NCBI GenBank assembly: GCA_964360445.1
Contig: CAYHWE010000011.1
Location: 1 to 26,007 of the forward strand
DNA: 26,007 nt
Source: CAYHWE01 sp964360445
Lineage (GTDB): Bacteria > Patescibacteriota > Patescibacteriia > Patescibacteriales > JAKAJF01
Direction of reading: 5' to 3'
This document shows positions 7,589 to 17,553 of this stretch, piece by piece (the stretch's first letter is position 1; every line of letters starts with the position of its first letter). The notes beneath the pieces are model-generated. The model made no database searches, was not told the DNA's origin, and saw nothing but the letters and a program-made list of their open reading frames with translations. Position numbers and translations under genes: made by a program.

Positions 7589-7630
7589 ACAATAGCGCTT
7601 ACATAGGATTTTTAGGGGAAATGGTGTAAA

Positions 7631-8125
7631 ATGAAAAAGAATAATACTAAATCAAATAAATCTATGTCTAAAGTTAATGATCAAATCAAAGAGGATCTGA
7701 AGCAGGCGATGCGCGGTAAGGATGAATTGGCATTGTCGGTTTTAAGGATGCTGGTTGGCGCTATCCGCAATAAGGAAATTTCTTTGCGCGAGACCGGAGC
7801 GGAAGTCGAATTAAGCGATGAGCAGGTCCAAGAGGTCATCAAGAGCGAGGTGAAGAAGCGCAATGACGCGATCGGTTCGTACGAGAGCGGCGGACGCGCT
7901 GATCTGGCGGAAAAGGAAAAGAACGAGGTTAAGATTTTGGAAAAATATCTGCCGCCACAATTGAGCGAGGAAGAGATCGAGAAAGAAGTGCGTGAATTGA
8001 TTGCCGGATTGGGAGAAGTCGGACCGAGCGATTTCGGGAAAGTGATGGGGCAGGCGATGGCGAAATTGAAAGGCCGGGCGGATGGCGGCAAGGTGACCGC
8101 GGCAGTGAAGAAGGTTTTAGGATAA
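7631..8125 (+). CDS. yqeY: GatB/YqeY-domain protein
   Basis: The 164 residues match the YqeY family: a helical domain homologous to the tail of GatB, the tRNA-dependent amidotransferase subunit, thought to contact tRNA. Recognisable blocks are LKQAMRGKDELALSVLRML, GAIRNKEI, IKSEVKKRNDAIGSYESGGR, EKYLPPQLSEEEI and the C-terminal GKVMGQAMAKLKGRADGGKV. The ATG at 7631 has an upstream AGGGGAA about 12 bases away; Met12 (MSKVNDQ) is an alternative start closer to the usual family N-terminus. The function in isolation is not established. It converges with rel on a shared terminator. Confidence 0.93.
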   Translation: MKKNNTKSNKSMSKVNDQIKEDLKQAMRGKDELALSVLRMLVGAIRNKEISLRETGAEVELSDEQVQEVIKSEVKKRNDAIGSYESGGRADLAEKEKNEVKILEKYLPPQLSEEEIEKEVRELIAGLGEVGPSDFGKVMGQAMAKLKGRADGGKVTAAVKKVLG

Positions 8126-8129
8126 CGCT

Positions 8130-8240
8130 GCGCTGAGTTTCACTTTTGGAATCAAAAGTAAGCAAAAATTTCGGGGGCTTCAATGCGCTCTCATATTGAT
8201 TGAAGCCCGAAGCTTTTACTCTTGGCGCTTAGCTCAGCCC
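8130..8240. repeat. Palindromic intergenic element between yqeY and rel
   Basis: TTTCGGGGGCTTCAAT (about 8168-8183) and ATTGAAGCCCGAA (about 8200-8212) form a strong hairpin. The outer flanks CGCTGAG (about 8131) and CTCAG (about 8230), with ACTTTTG and AAAAGT motifs, give a larger nested palindrome. There is no T-run and no plausible gene. It looks like another dispersed repeat. Confidence 0.55.
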
Positions 8241-8290
8241 CTGAACCCCTTGGAGCTTTTAAAACCGGAAGATTATGATAAATATTTTAT

Positions 8291-8324
8291 ACGAAAAAAA
8301 CTGCCTTACGGCGGTTTTTTTCGT
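8291..8324. terminator. Bidirectional terminator shared by yqeY and rel
   Basis: A 15-bp stem (8291-8305 with 8310-8324) with loop TTAC and seven A/T pairs at its lower part, giving a U-run on both strands. It sits between the converging genes, 17 bases after the rel stop on the minus strand. Confidence 0.9.
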
Positions 8325-8341
8325 GTTTGAAAGTTGTAAAT

Positions 8342-9808
8342 TTATCTTATTCCCGGAATCAATTTTTTGATTGTATCGAATCTGGAAGTTTTTGAGAATT
8401 GTTTTATCCTGCTTTTCGCTCTGTGCGTCTTTACGAAATCCAGCCAGTCTTGGCTCGGCGTTTTGCGTTTTTTATCAATGATTATTTCTACCAGATCGCC
8501 ATTTTTCAGTTTTGTGTCAAGCGGCGACATCTTGTCGTTGATGATCGCCCCGGTGCACTGGTTGCCGATATCGGTATGGACGGCATAAGCGAAATCGACA
8601 GCGGTCGACCCCTCCGGCAGATCATATACATCGCCCTTCGGAGTAAGGACGAAAATGCGGTTCTGGAAAACATTGAACTTCACTTGGTTGACGAAATCAT
8701 ATGTATCCTTGGTGTTCTTTTGCAGGTCAAGGATTTCTTTCACCCAGCCCATCTGCTTGTCCGGCGTGTCAGAGCTTCCTTTCTGCTTATAATACCAGTG
8801 GGCGGAAATACCATACATCGCTTCTTCATTCATTTCCTTGGTCCTGATCTGGAACTCGGTCGCCTTTCCATTCGGTCCGAATACCGTGGTGTGGATACTC
8901 CTGTATCCGTTCGGTTTCGGCACTGAAATATAATCTTTGAAACGGCTGATCATCGGTTTCCAGACCGTGTGGATGATTCCTAAGGCCTTGTAGCAATCGG
9001 CGACAGTAGGGACGATGACGCGCAAAGCGAATACATCGTAGATCTCATCGAACTTCCTGTCTTTCCTGTGCATCTTCTTGTAAATGCTGTAAAGATGCTT
9101 GAAGCGGCCGGTGATTTCATGTTCGATGCGCGCTTCATCCAGTTTCTGGTTCAGGACCGTTTTTACTTTTTGGATATATTTGTGCCGTTCCGCTTTTTTC
9201 TCAACCTCATATTTGTATTCCAATTTTTTGTATTCATCCGGATGCAAGTATTTAAAACAGATATCCTCCATCTGCCATTTTAATCTCCAGATGCCTAAAA
9301 GCCCGGCAACCGGAGCGTAGATGTCCAGGGTTTCGCGGGCGATACGTTCCTGCTTTTCCCGGGGCAGGGCTTCCAGTGTGCGCAGATTATGGAAGCGATC
9401 GGCGAATTTGATCAGGACTACGCGCGGATCATTGGCCATGGCCAAGAACATTTTGCGCAGATTTTCCGCGTATCTTTCGATGCCGCGATATTTGATCTTG
9501 CTTAATTTGGTAATGCCTTCGACTAAAAATTCGATGTCTTTGCCGAATATTTTTTCAATGTCTTCCAGGGTATAATCCGTATCTTCCGGCACATCGTGAA
9601 GCAGTCCGGCCGCGATAGTATTGAGATCCGCTTTAATCTGCGCCAGGACATAGGCAGTATGCAAAGAGTGCTGGATATACGGTTCGCCGCTTCTCCTGAG
9701 CTGTCCGTCGTGCGCTTTAAAAGCCAATTCATACGCCAACTCGATGACAGTCGTGTCTGCATGCGGGTCGTTTTCTTTTACTTTGTCTAAAACTTGTTTT
9801 ATTGTCAT
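8342..9808 (-). CDS. rel: Bifunctional (p)ppGpp synthetase/hydrolase, short Rel without C-terminal regulatory domains
   Basis: Rel makes and degrades the alarmone (p)ppGpp. In the 488 residues the N-terminal HD hydrolase domain has YIQHSLHTA, LLHDVPED and LIKFADRFHNLRT, so its metal site is intact. The synthetase domain has RFKDYISVPKPNGYRSIHTTV, where RFKD is the RXKD motif of bifunctional enzymes, and EFQIRTKEM with the catalytic Glu. In the following segment the usual MHxxAExG reads MNEEAMYG. A TGS domain follows (about 395-455, IFVLTPKGDVYDLPEGSTAVDFAYAVH). The protein then stops: the helical, zinc-finger or RRM and ACT domains of about 730-residue Rel are absent. It starts divergently from the pilin operon, with overlapping promoters. 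Confidence 0.95.
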   Translation of the reverse strand: MTIKQVLDKVKENDPHADTTVIELAYELAFKAHDGQLRRSGEPYIQHSLHTAYVLAQIKADLNTIAAGLLHDVPEDTDYTLEDIEKIFGKDIEFLVEGITKLSKIKYRGIERYAENLRKMFLAMANDPRVVLIKFADRFHNLRTLEALPREKQERIARETLDIYAPVAGLLGIWRLKWQMEDICFKYLHPDEYKKLEYKYEVEKKAERHKYIQKVKTVLNQKLDEARIEHEITGRFKHLYSIYKKMHRKDRKFDEIYDVFALRVIVPTVADCYKALGIIHTVWKPMISRFKDYISVPKPNGYRSIHTTVFGPNGKATEFQIRTKEMNEEAMYGISAHWYYKQKGSSDTPDKQMGWVKEILDLQKNTKDTYDFVNQVKFNVFQNRIFVLTPKGDVYDLPEGSTAVDFAYAVHTDIGNQCTGAIINDKMSPLDTKLKNGDLVEIIIDKKRKTPSQDWLDFVKTHRAKSRIKQFSKTSRFDTIKKLIPGIR

Positions 9809-9826
9809 GAGTTCAGTGATTATTGT

Positions 9827-9856
9827 TTGTGCCCGAGTGGATTTTTATGTTATAAT
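9827..9856 (+). promoter_or_regulatory. Promoter of the pilin-Ig operon
   Basis: -35 TTGTGC (9827-9832), an 18-nt spacer and a perfect -10 TATAAT (9851-9856). The predicted start is near 9863, giving a leader of about 55 nt before the GTG at 9918. It overlaps the rel promoter at 9858-9886 closely enough that one polymerase would exclude another. Confidence 0.6.
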
Positions 9857-9857
9857 A

Positions 9858-9886
9858 ATATTATTACAAAACTATGGATTAGTCAA
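9858..9886 (-). promoter_or_regulatory. Promoter of rel
   Basis: Reading leftward, -35 TTGACT (9881-9886), a 17-nt spacer and -10 TAATAT (9858-9863), with a predicted start near 9851 and a leader of about 43 nt before the rel ATG at 9808. Confidence 0.55.
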
Positions 9887-9917
9887 AGATAAAGTTATTT
9901 TTGACTCCGGATTCAAA

Positions 9918-12461
9918 GTGCTGAAAATAAAAAGAATTTTCTCAATTTTCTTCTTTACTCTGGTAGCCTTTTTCGGAATGGCTGGTCTTGTTTTTGCCGC
10001 TGACCCGGCCGGATTGGATTATGCGGCAAAAACCGGGCTCGGGAACACTGATCCGATAGTTATCGCGGCAAAAATCATCCAGGTCGTTCTGGGATTTTTA
10101 GGCATAGTCGCTGTCGGCCTGATCATTTACGCCGGTTTTTTATGGATGACGAGCAACGGCAGCGAGGAACGTGTCGAGCGGGCGAAAGCGATCATAAAAA
10201 ATGCGGCAATCGGGCTTATCATCATCCTTTCTTCTTTCGCGATCGCAACTTTTGTCTTGAACAAACTTTTAGGCAACGAGGATGTTTCAATCGCCGGCAT
10301 AGATAGCAACAATAATTCCGGAACAGGGATCGGAGCGCTGGGCGCCGGAATTTTGCAGAGCGTCTACCCGGAACCTTATCAGAAAGAAGTTCCGAGGAAT
10401 ACGAGCATAGTTGTCACTTTCAGGGAGGAGATGGATTCGGCGACTATCTGCCAGGCCGCGGGCGCTAAATGCAGCGGAGAAAATATCGTTAAGGAAAATA
10501 TCAGAATCTATAAGACCAGCCAGGGAGATTCATGCCAGACAGACTGCGGCCAAAGCAATGTTACGGAGGTGGAGGTCTACACTAATGATAATAAGACTTT
10601 TGTTTTTATGCCGAGTTCGTATCTCGGTTCGCCGTCTGAATATATCTGGTATTCGGTCGATCTTGGCGCGGATATCAAAAAGAGCGACGGCAGTCTCGCT
10701 TTCCAGTCTTTTGATAACGGATACGGGTGGAGTTTTGAGGTCAGCAGCAAGCTTGACCTGACTCCGCCTCAGGTCGTATCCGGCGGACTTTTTCCTGTGC
10801 CGGACAATGAAAAGGATGACGTCGGTTCGACAAACGCGGCAGTGGCGGCAACAGGCAGTATTACGGTCAGCGGCCAACCCCAAGTTTATGTGCAGGCGAA
10901 AGCCGATAGCCCGATCGCGCAGGGCGGAAGCGAACAAGCGGCTTTGGAAGGAACTTACAATTGCCAGGCGGACGGGACAATAAGCGCTTCCATCTCCAGT
11001 TCTATGACTGTCAATGTAAGCGGAGTAAGCGGAGTAGTGGGAGGAGACGGCGCAAGCGACGGCAAGGTTTCGTTGGGATGCGGATTGGTCCTGTCAGCTT
11101 CTGACGGAACATTTACGGCTGGCAATTCCTGGACGATCGCTGTTGTTGCTGAAAAACAGGCGGATACTCTCATTGTCGGAAAAAATTTATATACGTTCAC
11201 AAATAGCGCAACCGCTAACGATGAAATAACCGTTGGCGCAAGCACGGGCGCTACCGCCACCAATATAAAAAACGCGCTTGCTTCCCATTCTGATCTAAAC
11301 GCTTCTGCCAGCGGCAATGTTGTCAGCTTGGTTGCGAAAGTGGCGGGCAAATCCGGCAATGATATAGCGCTGTCCACGGCTTCGGACGCATTGACGATCG
11401 CGACGATGTCCGGCGGCAAAGACAAAGAAGACACTTCGACGACAAAAGACAAGAAAGATAAGCCGCGCAATACTGTCATCCAGATCAATTTTGACGAAGC
11501 GGTGAATCCTATGCAAGTTTCGGGAACAAGCGAAGAGCTGGCCGGCTACATCAGGGTTGTCAATCTGGCAACGAATGAAAATGTGCCGGGAAAATTCATA
11601 GTGTCCAACCAATACAAAACCGTTGAATTCATTTCCAATAATGAATGCGGCAGGAACGCTTGCGGAGAAAAAATTTACTGCCTGCCTGAAAACAGCCAGC
11701 TGAAAGTCGAATTGGTCGCAGCGAATCTGTCCGGTTGCGCAGGCAATGATGATTGCGCGAGCAAGAGCCCTTATAACACTTGCGGAACCAATGGCATCTG
11801 CCAGGAATCGACGACATCGACCAATTTCCCGCTGGCCTCGACCGCTTTTGACGGCATCATGGATATGGCGCTTAATTCCTTGGACGGCAACAGAAACAGC
11901 AACGCGCAGGGACCGGCCGGTTTTTATAATGAGAACACCGCCGATACGGATGAGGGCGATAGTTTCAAATGGTCATTTTTCATCAGCGACAAGATAGACC
12001 TGGATCCGCCCCTAATAAGCTCAACCAATGCCGTAAACAATGCGACCGGCATAAATCTATCTTCTTCTGTTTCCGTCAATTTCAATAAGGTGATGATGTC
12101 CGGAAGCCTTGCGACCGGAGAGGCGGTCATAAATAACGGGAAGGAAGACATCGCCCATAAGCTCGTCAATCTTTGGAGTTTTTCCAGCCAGCCGATCGGA
12201 TATTGGATATCCAATAAAGGAGTAGACGATTCTCCGGCCGACGGAGAGGATGATTGGACCGAGGCCTTTATTAATCACACTGATTTAGCGGATGCGACAA
12301 AATACCGAGCCCAAGTCGGATCCGGAGTAAAAGATATTTATCAGAACTGTTTTAAGCCTTGCGATGGCCCGGCCTGTACGGGAGAAAACGATTCCAACCC
12401 ATCCTGCTGCAGCGGCGCGCTTAGCAATGTGGATGGCGTGATCGACCAGTGCGCGCAATGA
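9918..12461 (+). CDS. Pilin-like (VirB2/TrbC-type) core fused to Ig-like surface domains, protein 1
   Basis: About 847 residues, transcribed first in the operon. A signal peptide (about 1-30, ending LVFAA) precedes a short segment (DPAGLDYAAKTGLGNTDPI). A two-helix membrane core follows (IIQVVLGFLGIVAVGLIIYAG and AAIGLIIILSSFAIATF, separated by a charged loop), matching the layout of VirB2/TrbC pilins. A long extracellular part follows. It has a Big_5 (SbsA-like) module starting SVYPEPYQKEVPRNTSIVVTF and a Ser/Gly/Ala-rich region. A segment at about 11160-11400 resembles a repeat seen in phage structural proteins, and two further Big_5-like modules have Cys-rich stretches. I chose GTG 9918 because the open frame upstream to 9744 overlaps rel and its promoter and would bury the signal peptide. 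Adhesive or envelope role is inferred. Confidence 0.85.
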   Translation: MLKIKRIFSIFFFTLVAFFGMAGLVFAADPAGLDYAAKTGLGNTDPIVIAAKIIQVVLGFLGIVAVGLIIYAGFLWMTSNGSEERVERAKAIIKNAAIGLIIILSSFAIATFVLNKLLGNEDVSIAGIDSNNNSGTGIGALGAGILQSVYPEPYQKEVPRNTSIVVTFREEMDSATICQAAGAKCSGENIVKENIRIYKTSQGDSCQTDCGQSNVTEVEVYTNDNKTFVFMPSSYLGSPSEYIWYSVDLGADIKKSDGSLAFQSFDNGYGWSFEVSSKLDLTPPQVVSGGLFPVPDNEKDDVGSTNAAVAATGSITVSGQPQVYVQAKADSPIAQGGSEQAALEGTYNCQADGTISASISSSMTVNVSGVSGVVGGDGASDGKVSLGCGLVLSASDGTFTAGNSWTIAVVAEKQADTLIVGKNLYTFTNSATANDEITVGASTGATATNIKNALASHSDLNASASGNVVSLVAKVAGKSGNDIALSTASDALTIATMSGGKDKEDTSTTKDKKDKPRNTVIQINFDEAVNPMQVSGTSEELAGYIRVVNLATNENVPGKFIVSNQYKTVEFISNNECGRNACGEKIYCLPENSQLKVELVAANLSGCAGNDDCASKSPYNTCGTNGICQESTTSTNFPLASTAFDGIMDMALNSLDGNRNSNAQGPAGFYNENTADTDEGDSFKWSFFISDKIDLDPPLISSTNAVNNATGINLSSSVSVNFNKVMMSGSLATGEAVINNGKEDIAHKLVNLWSFSSQPIGYWISNKGVDDSPADGEDDWTEAFINHTDLADATKYRAQVGSGVKDIYQNCFKPCDGPACTGENDSNPSCCSGALSNVDGVIDQCAQ

Positions 12462-12488
12462 TAAAAACTTAAAATCATTTGTTTATAA

Positions 12489-15400
12489 ATGCGTTTCAAT
12501 AAAATAATAAAAACCTTAATCATTTCCATCTGTCTTGCGGCAGCGGCTTTTAGCATTGCCAGTCCCGTTCTTGCCGCTGTTGACCCCGGCTTGAATTATA
12601 TCGAGGGCACGGGCTTGAGCAATCAGGATCCGATNNNNNNNNNNTCATAAGGATAGTGTTGGGATTCTTAGGTGTTGTCGCTGTCAGCCTGATAATTTAT
12701 GCCGGCTGGATGTGGATGACAGCCGCGGGCAATGCGGAAAAAATCGACAAGGCGAAAAAGATCCTGACCGGAGCGGTCATCGGACTTGTTATCGTCCTTT
12801 CCTCTTTCGCCATTGCCAGTTTTATAATCAGCAGATTACTGGAAGCCACCGGAGCCGATACGGGCGGAACAGGAAACGGCGGAGACAACGGAAGTATTTC
12901 AACCAGCAACAGCACGTCTTTTTATATCAGCGGCACCACGCCGCAGAACAACCAGATCGGCGTAGTCAGGAATGTCGCTGTCAAAACTTTTTTCAACAAG
13001 CAGGCGCAAAGTCTTACCCAAGCCGGCTTGGATAATAATTTCAGGGTAGAAAAAATCGCCGATATCGACGCTGGCACCGGCGCGGAATCGCCTGTTTCTC
13101 AGGTATCGGTTTCCGGAACCGCGGCCGGCGCGTCTAATTGGCATGAAATCGATTTCAAAGCCTCTGCCTCTTGCGGCGATGAGAAAAATACGGCTAATTG
13201 CTTCCCATCTTGGAGCAAATTCAGGGTGACTGTCAACGGTGGCAGCGGCATCCTCGCGGTCGGCGGACAAAGCCTGAGCTGCGCCGGCAGTTCCTGCCAA
13301 TTTGAATTTTCAACTAACGATTCTATCGATACAGGGGCGCCGACAGCCGGTATTGTTCCGACGCAAATATGTAAAGATGACGGCGCTTTGAAGGCGGACG
13401 CGAATATGGTCGGAGGCTGGGGCAAGGACGATGTCGGCATTTCCGGAATAAATTTTTATGAGCAGAAGCAGGGCGGCGCCGAGAATCTTGTCCAGGCGGC
13501 GCCGGGGGACAGCAAGACTTATTTTTATTCCGAATGGCAATATGCCACCGGTGCTATGAATGTCGGCGATTCTTATACTTTCCGGGCAGAAGTTTCCGAT
13601 ATGGCCGCTTCATCTTCCAGCGCTAGCTTCACTACCGATATCAAACCAGGACATTGCTGCAACGGCGTCAAAGACGGAAGCGAAGAGGATGTTGACTGCG
13701 GCGGATCCGATTGCCTTTCCTGTTCAGGGGGAACCTGCAACATCAGCGAGCCTAACCAATGCAGCGCGTCCGACATTTCTAACTGCAGCGATAATTTATG
13801 CTCAACCTGGTTCTGCGACTGCAAGACCTCCGGCTGCATATGCGAGCAAAAACCGATCATCAGCGGCCTTTCCCCTCAGGGCGGTTTCTGTTCCGCCAGT
13901 CCGGATACCGCCTGCATCGCCGATTCTGACTGCGCCGGGGGAGATACTTGCGATACTTCAAAACCCAATGGCGCAGCCGGCAATTTCGTAACGGTCACGG
14001 GCAAATTTTTCGGATCGGTTCTGGGAAAAATTTTCTTTTCCGGCGCCAGCGGCTGGATCGAGGCCAAGCTGGCAAACGACAGCTCATCTGGCAATTCCGC
14101 CTGCTCTGACGCCTGGAGCGATACCCAGATCATAGCCATAGTTCCGAGTAATGCTGTCCAGGGTCCGGTCAAGGTGGAAGCCGCTTCCGCTTATTATGAT
14201 GAAAGCGATGACGCGAGCGGCCCGGTCCTGGATGATTTGCGGATCAATACGATTTCAAGGCCAGGCATCTGCAAGCTCGATCCTGATCACGGCGCTATGA
14301 ATGACACTGCCGGTTATTACGGCATCAAGATGAGCAACAGCCTTTCTTATTTTGGAAATACAAGCAATAAGATCGCGGGTCTCAATTCCAGCTTTACCGG
14401 ATCAAAGCAGGGCACTGCCGAGGTCCCGAATCTGGAAACAGGAAAGACAACCAGTTTCTTGCTTAATGGGAAGGTTTATAGTAATTATATCAATTTTACA
14501 AAAGACGAAGAACCTTATGCCGGTCCTTATATAAATTCATTTGAGCCGACCAAGGGCAGGGAAGGGCAGTATGTCACTATCTATGGCGGCGGATTCGGCA
14601 ACAGCAAAGGGACAAGCAAGGTTTATTTTGGCGATACGAACGGAACAGAGGCTAGTTTTGATTTTCCTGATATTTGCGCGGAAAGCGTATGGAACGACAA
14701 CCAGATCATAATAAAAGTGCCGGAAGGGATCGCCGATGGTTCCTATAAATTAACAACAGTGGTGGATGGGAATATCGCCGATACCGGCAACATCTCGCCA
14801 AACGTTTTCCAGGTCGACAGTTCTCTGCCCTTATCTCCAAGCGTCTGCAAAATCGATCCGATAATGGGCCAGAACAACACGGAGCTGAGCTTATGGGGCG
14901 AATATTTTGACAGCCAGAGCGCGGACAGCAAAGTAAGATTTTTTTCCAATTACGACCAGACAGGCAGCGCTATCAGTTTTTGGGGAGCGGATTCTTCCGT
15001 CACTTCCGGAATCAAGCCGGATAAGGCTATAGCCACCGTGCACGCGCAGGCGGCAACCGGACCGGTAAAAATCGTAAAAAATTCCCCGGAATCAGCCGGC
15101 AACGGCATCAACTTTACAGTCGGATCCTGCCAGAGCGATAGCGATTGCGGCGGCAGCAATGTCTGCTGTCCGGAAGATTCTTCCGAGGCAGGCAGATGCA
15201 AAGCAGATGCGGATGAATGTTATGTCAAAGTGAACGCCTGCGTTTATAATTGGGATTTTGCCACAGGAGGAGCAAGCGCGACCAGCACGATCGATACTCC
15301 GGAAGAATGTTCGGACAATTCCAGCATCTGCTGTCTTGACGCAAAAAACGGAAACGCCATAACCTGGCGCGCGGGAGATAAGGATATTATATCGAATGAT

Positions 15401-17548
15401 ACGCCTGATCTGGCCTATTGCCCTTATTATAGCTGCGATATCAATGATTCCACCCAATGCAATAATACCGCAAGCACATCCGGAGCTTACAGCGATCTGA
15501 ATTTATGCAAGACAGATTGTAGCGGCAGCGCGGCGCCGGGAACTTCCTGCAATATCGGAACAGACAGCTCTCCTTCCTGCGATGCCAGTATCTGTTCAGC
15601 CAGCTATGAATGCCTTTTATACCAGACAACCGGCCAGGCTTGCGGAAATTGCTGCTGCGTTCCCGGGACTTCAAACGCCGACGGTCTGGAATGCATTGCT
15701 GATAAATCGCCCTGCGACGGAAGCAGCAGGGGGCTGTTCTGCGGCTGCACCGAAGATTCGCAATGCGGCAGCGTTTCAACTTCAGGCTGCGGCCTGGATA
15801 CTTGCTGCCGCGCAAGGCCGGCAGTCGAGTCTGTTTCGCCGGCTGAGAGCGCTACCGATGTCTGCCGCAATTCAGCTATTACAGCGACCTTCAATGAACA
15901 GATGGATCCAACCAGCTTTTCCGGCAATGTGATCGTGGTCGGCGATTATGGTTTGGACATCTGCCCGTCAGGGACTGAGTATGTTACTTTTTTGGATAAG
16001 CCGGCAATAATAAGGATGGCGGATCGGATAATTTCCGTCTTAGCCAAGATTCCGGTGCTGAACAGTTTCCTGTTCGGCCGGGAAGCAAGGGCTTTGACCG
16101 GAAATTTTTGTGCCATAAGCGGTTCGATTTCCGGTTACAATTCAGCTGATAAAAAAACAAGCCTGACATTCACGCCTTCAAAATTATTGGAAGGAGGAAG
16201 AAAATACTATGTAGTCATCAAGGGAGATAAGAATCTTGACGGCAAGAACGGCGTCCTGAATTATAACGATATCGGCATGAATCCGATGAGCCATGAAAGC
16301 CTGAATTCGATCAGCTATGACGGGAAAATCTGGTCATTCACGACCAGGAGCGCGCAGGGCGAGAATAATGGCATCTGCAAGATCGATCATGTTGATATTT
16401 CTCCGACTTCCTATCTTTTCAGCACGACCAAAAATGACCTTAATGAAAATGACAGCGATTATAACGATGGATCATTCGATACTGTCGAGGACAGCGATAA
16501 AGTATTTTTAGCAAAAGCGTTGGATGATGATAATCAGGCCTTGGTTTCCGTATCTGAATACTCGTGGAGCTGGGATTGGACTACAAGCAAATCGTCTGTG
16601 GCTGATTTTACTGATGTTTCCGGCCTGGACGGCAGCAAGAAGCTGATCAGGGCGAAAGAAGGAGTGACTGATGACAGGACTACGATTACCGCGACAGCCA
16701 ATGCTAGCGACGGCAATTTTTCCGACAGCGCCGAAGTCTATGTATTTACCTGCGTGAACCCATGGCCTCCGGTCGGCTCGGACGGAACCTGGGAGCCTTG
16801 GATGGACGAGACTGATGGCACGGAATGCCTGTCAGGATCAGGCACATGCAGCAATACCAATTACGAACTTTATTATTGCCGCGATGCCGGAGACGCGGGC
16901 ACGGCCGATGATTTGCCTGCGATTTTAAGCGATGATACTATTATAAGGGGATCTTCATCGTCGCAACTGAAGGAGTTTTATTTCTTGCGCGAAAGCACGC
17001 CGTCTACGACTTCCAGCTTGATCCTGAGCGATCAGAAAACGGGAGGGGAAATATTCGCTTCCTGGTCGCCGGTAGACGGAGCGAGCGGCTATAAATTATA
17101 TTACGGGTCATCCAGCGGAAAATATAGCAATTTTTCCGACACCGGCAGCGCGACAAGCAAAACCATCTCCGGCTTGGATGACGGCCAGACTTATTATTTC
17201 ACGGTTACGGCTTATTTCAGTTCGGGCGCGGAAAGCTCTTACGCCGATGAAGCGAGCATCGCGCCGTCCGACCAGACTCCGCCGGCAGCGCCGTCCGGTC
17301 TCAAGGCTGTTTCAGGAAGCAGCGGAATGGATCTGAGCTGGAGCAAAAATACGGATGATACTGTCAAATATAAAGTCTATTACGGGACAGAGAGCGGCGT
17401 TTACGGAAGCGCTAAGGAAACAACCAGTAATTATTATACGATTTCCGGCCTTTCTAGCGGCGTGACGGCATATTGCGCGGTTACGGCTATAGATGGCGAC
17501 GGCAACGAAAGCGTAAAATCTTCAGAAATCAATTTTACTTATAATTAA
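12489..17548 (+). CDS. Giant pilin-like core with Big_5, IPT/TIG, Cys-rich and FN3 domains, protein 2 (interrupted by a scaffold gap)
   Basis: A paralogue of the preceding gene, 27 nt downstream. The start ATG at 12489 gives a signal peptide (MRFNKIIKTLIISICLAAA, ending VLAAVDPG). The N-run at 12635-12644 then shifts the frame before the two-helix pilin core (IRIVLGFLGVVAVSLIIYAG; AVIGLVIVLSSFAIASF). Aligned with protein 1, about 17 bases are missing, giving about 1,688 residues. Domains by position: Big_5 about 12920-13330; an Ig-like unit and the Cys motif CCNGVKDGSEEDVDCGG to 13740; IPT/TIG-like units at about 13850-14230, 14520-14810 and 14830-15120; a Cys-rich region 15120-15830; Big_5 15830-16360; an Ig-like unit 16370-16760; two fibronectin type III domains about 17030-17260 and 17280-17545. 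Likely a cell-surface adhesin or stalk anchored by the pilin core; function inferred. Confidence 0.85.
12635..12644. other. Scaffold gap (10 N) inside the second pilin-Ig gene
   Basis: Frame on the left (from 12489) and right (GTG 12656 frame) disagree by the N-length. Both flanks belong to one gene by similarity to protein 1 (NTDPI before, VVLGFLG after). The true gap is probably 17 bases, or the flanks overlap by one base with a local shortening. Confidence 0.85.
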
Positions 17549-17553
17549 AAAAT

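Noticed and set aside
9744..9917. N-terminal extension of pilin-Ig protein 1 to the first ATG
   Set aside because: It overlaps rel and both promoters and would place 58 unrelated residues before an obvious signal peptide. GTG 9918 is preferred.
10955..11488. Minus-strand frame of 177 codons opposite pilin-Ig protein 1
   Set aside because: Antisense to a clear Ig-like coding region and low-complexity; no start signal.
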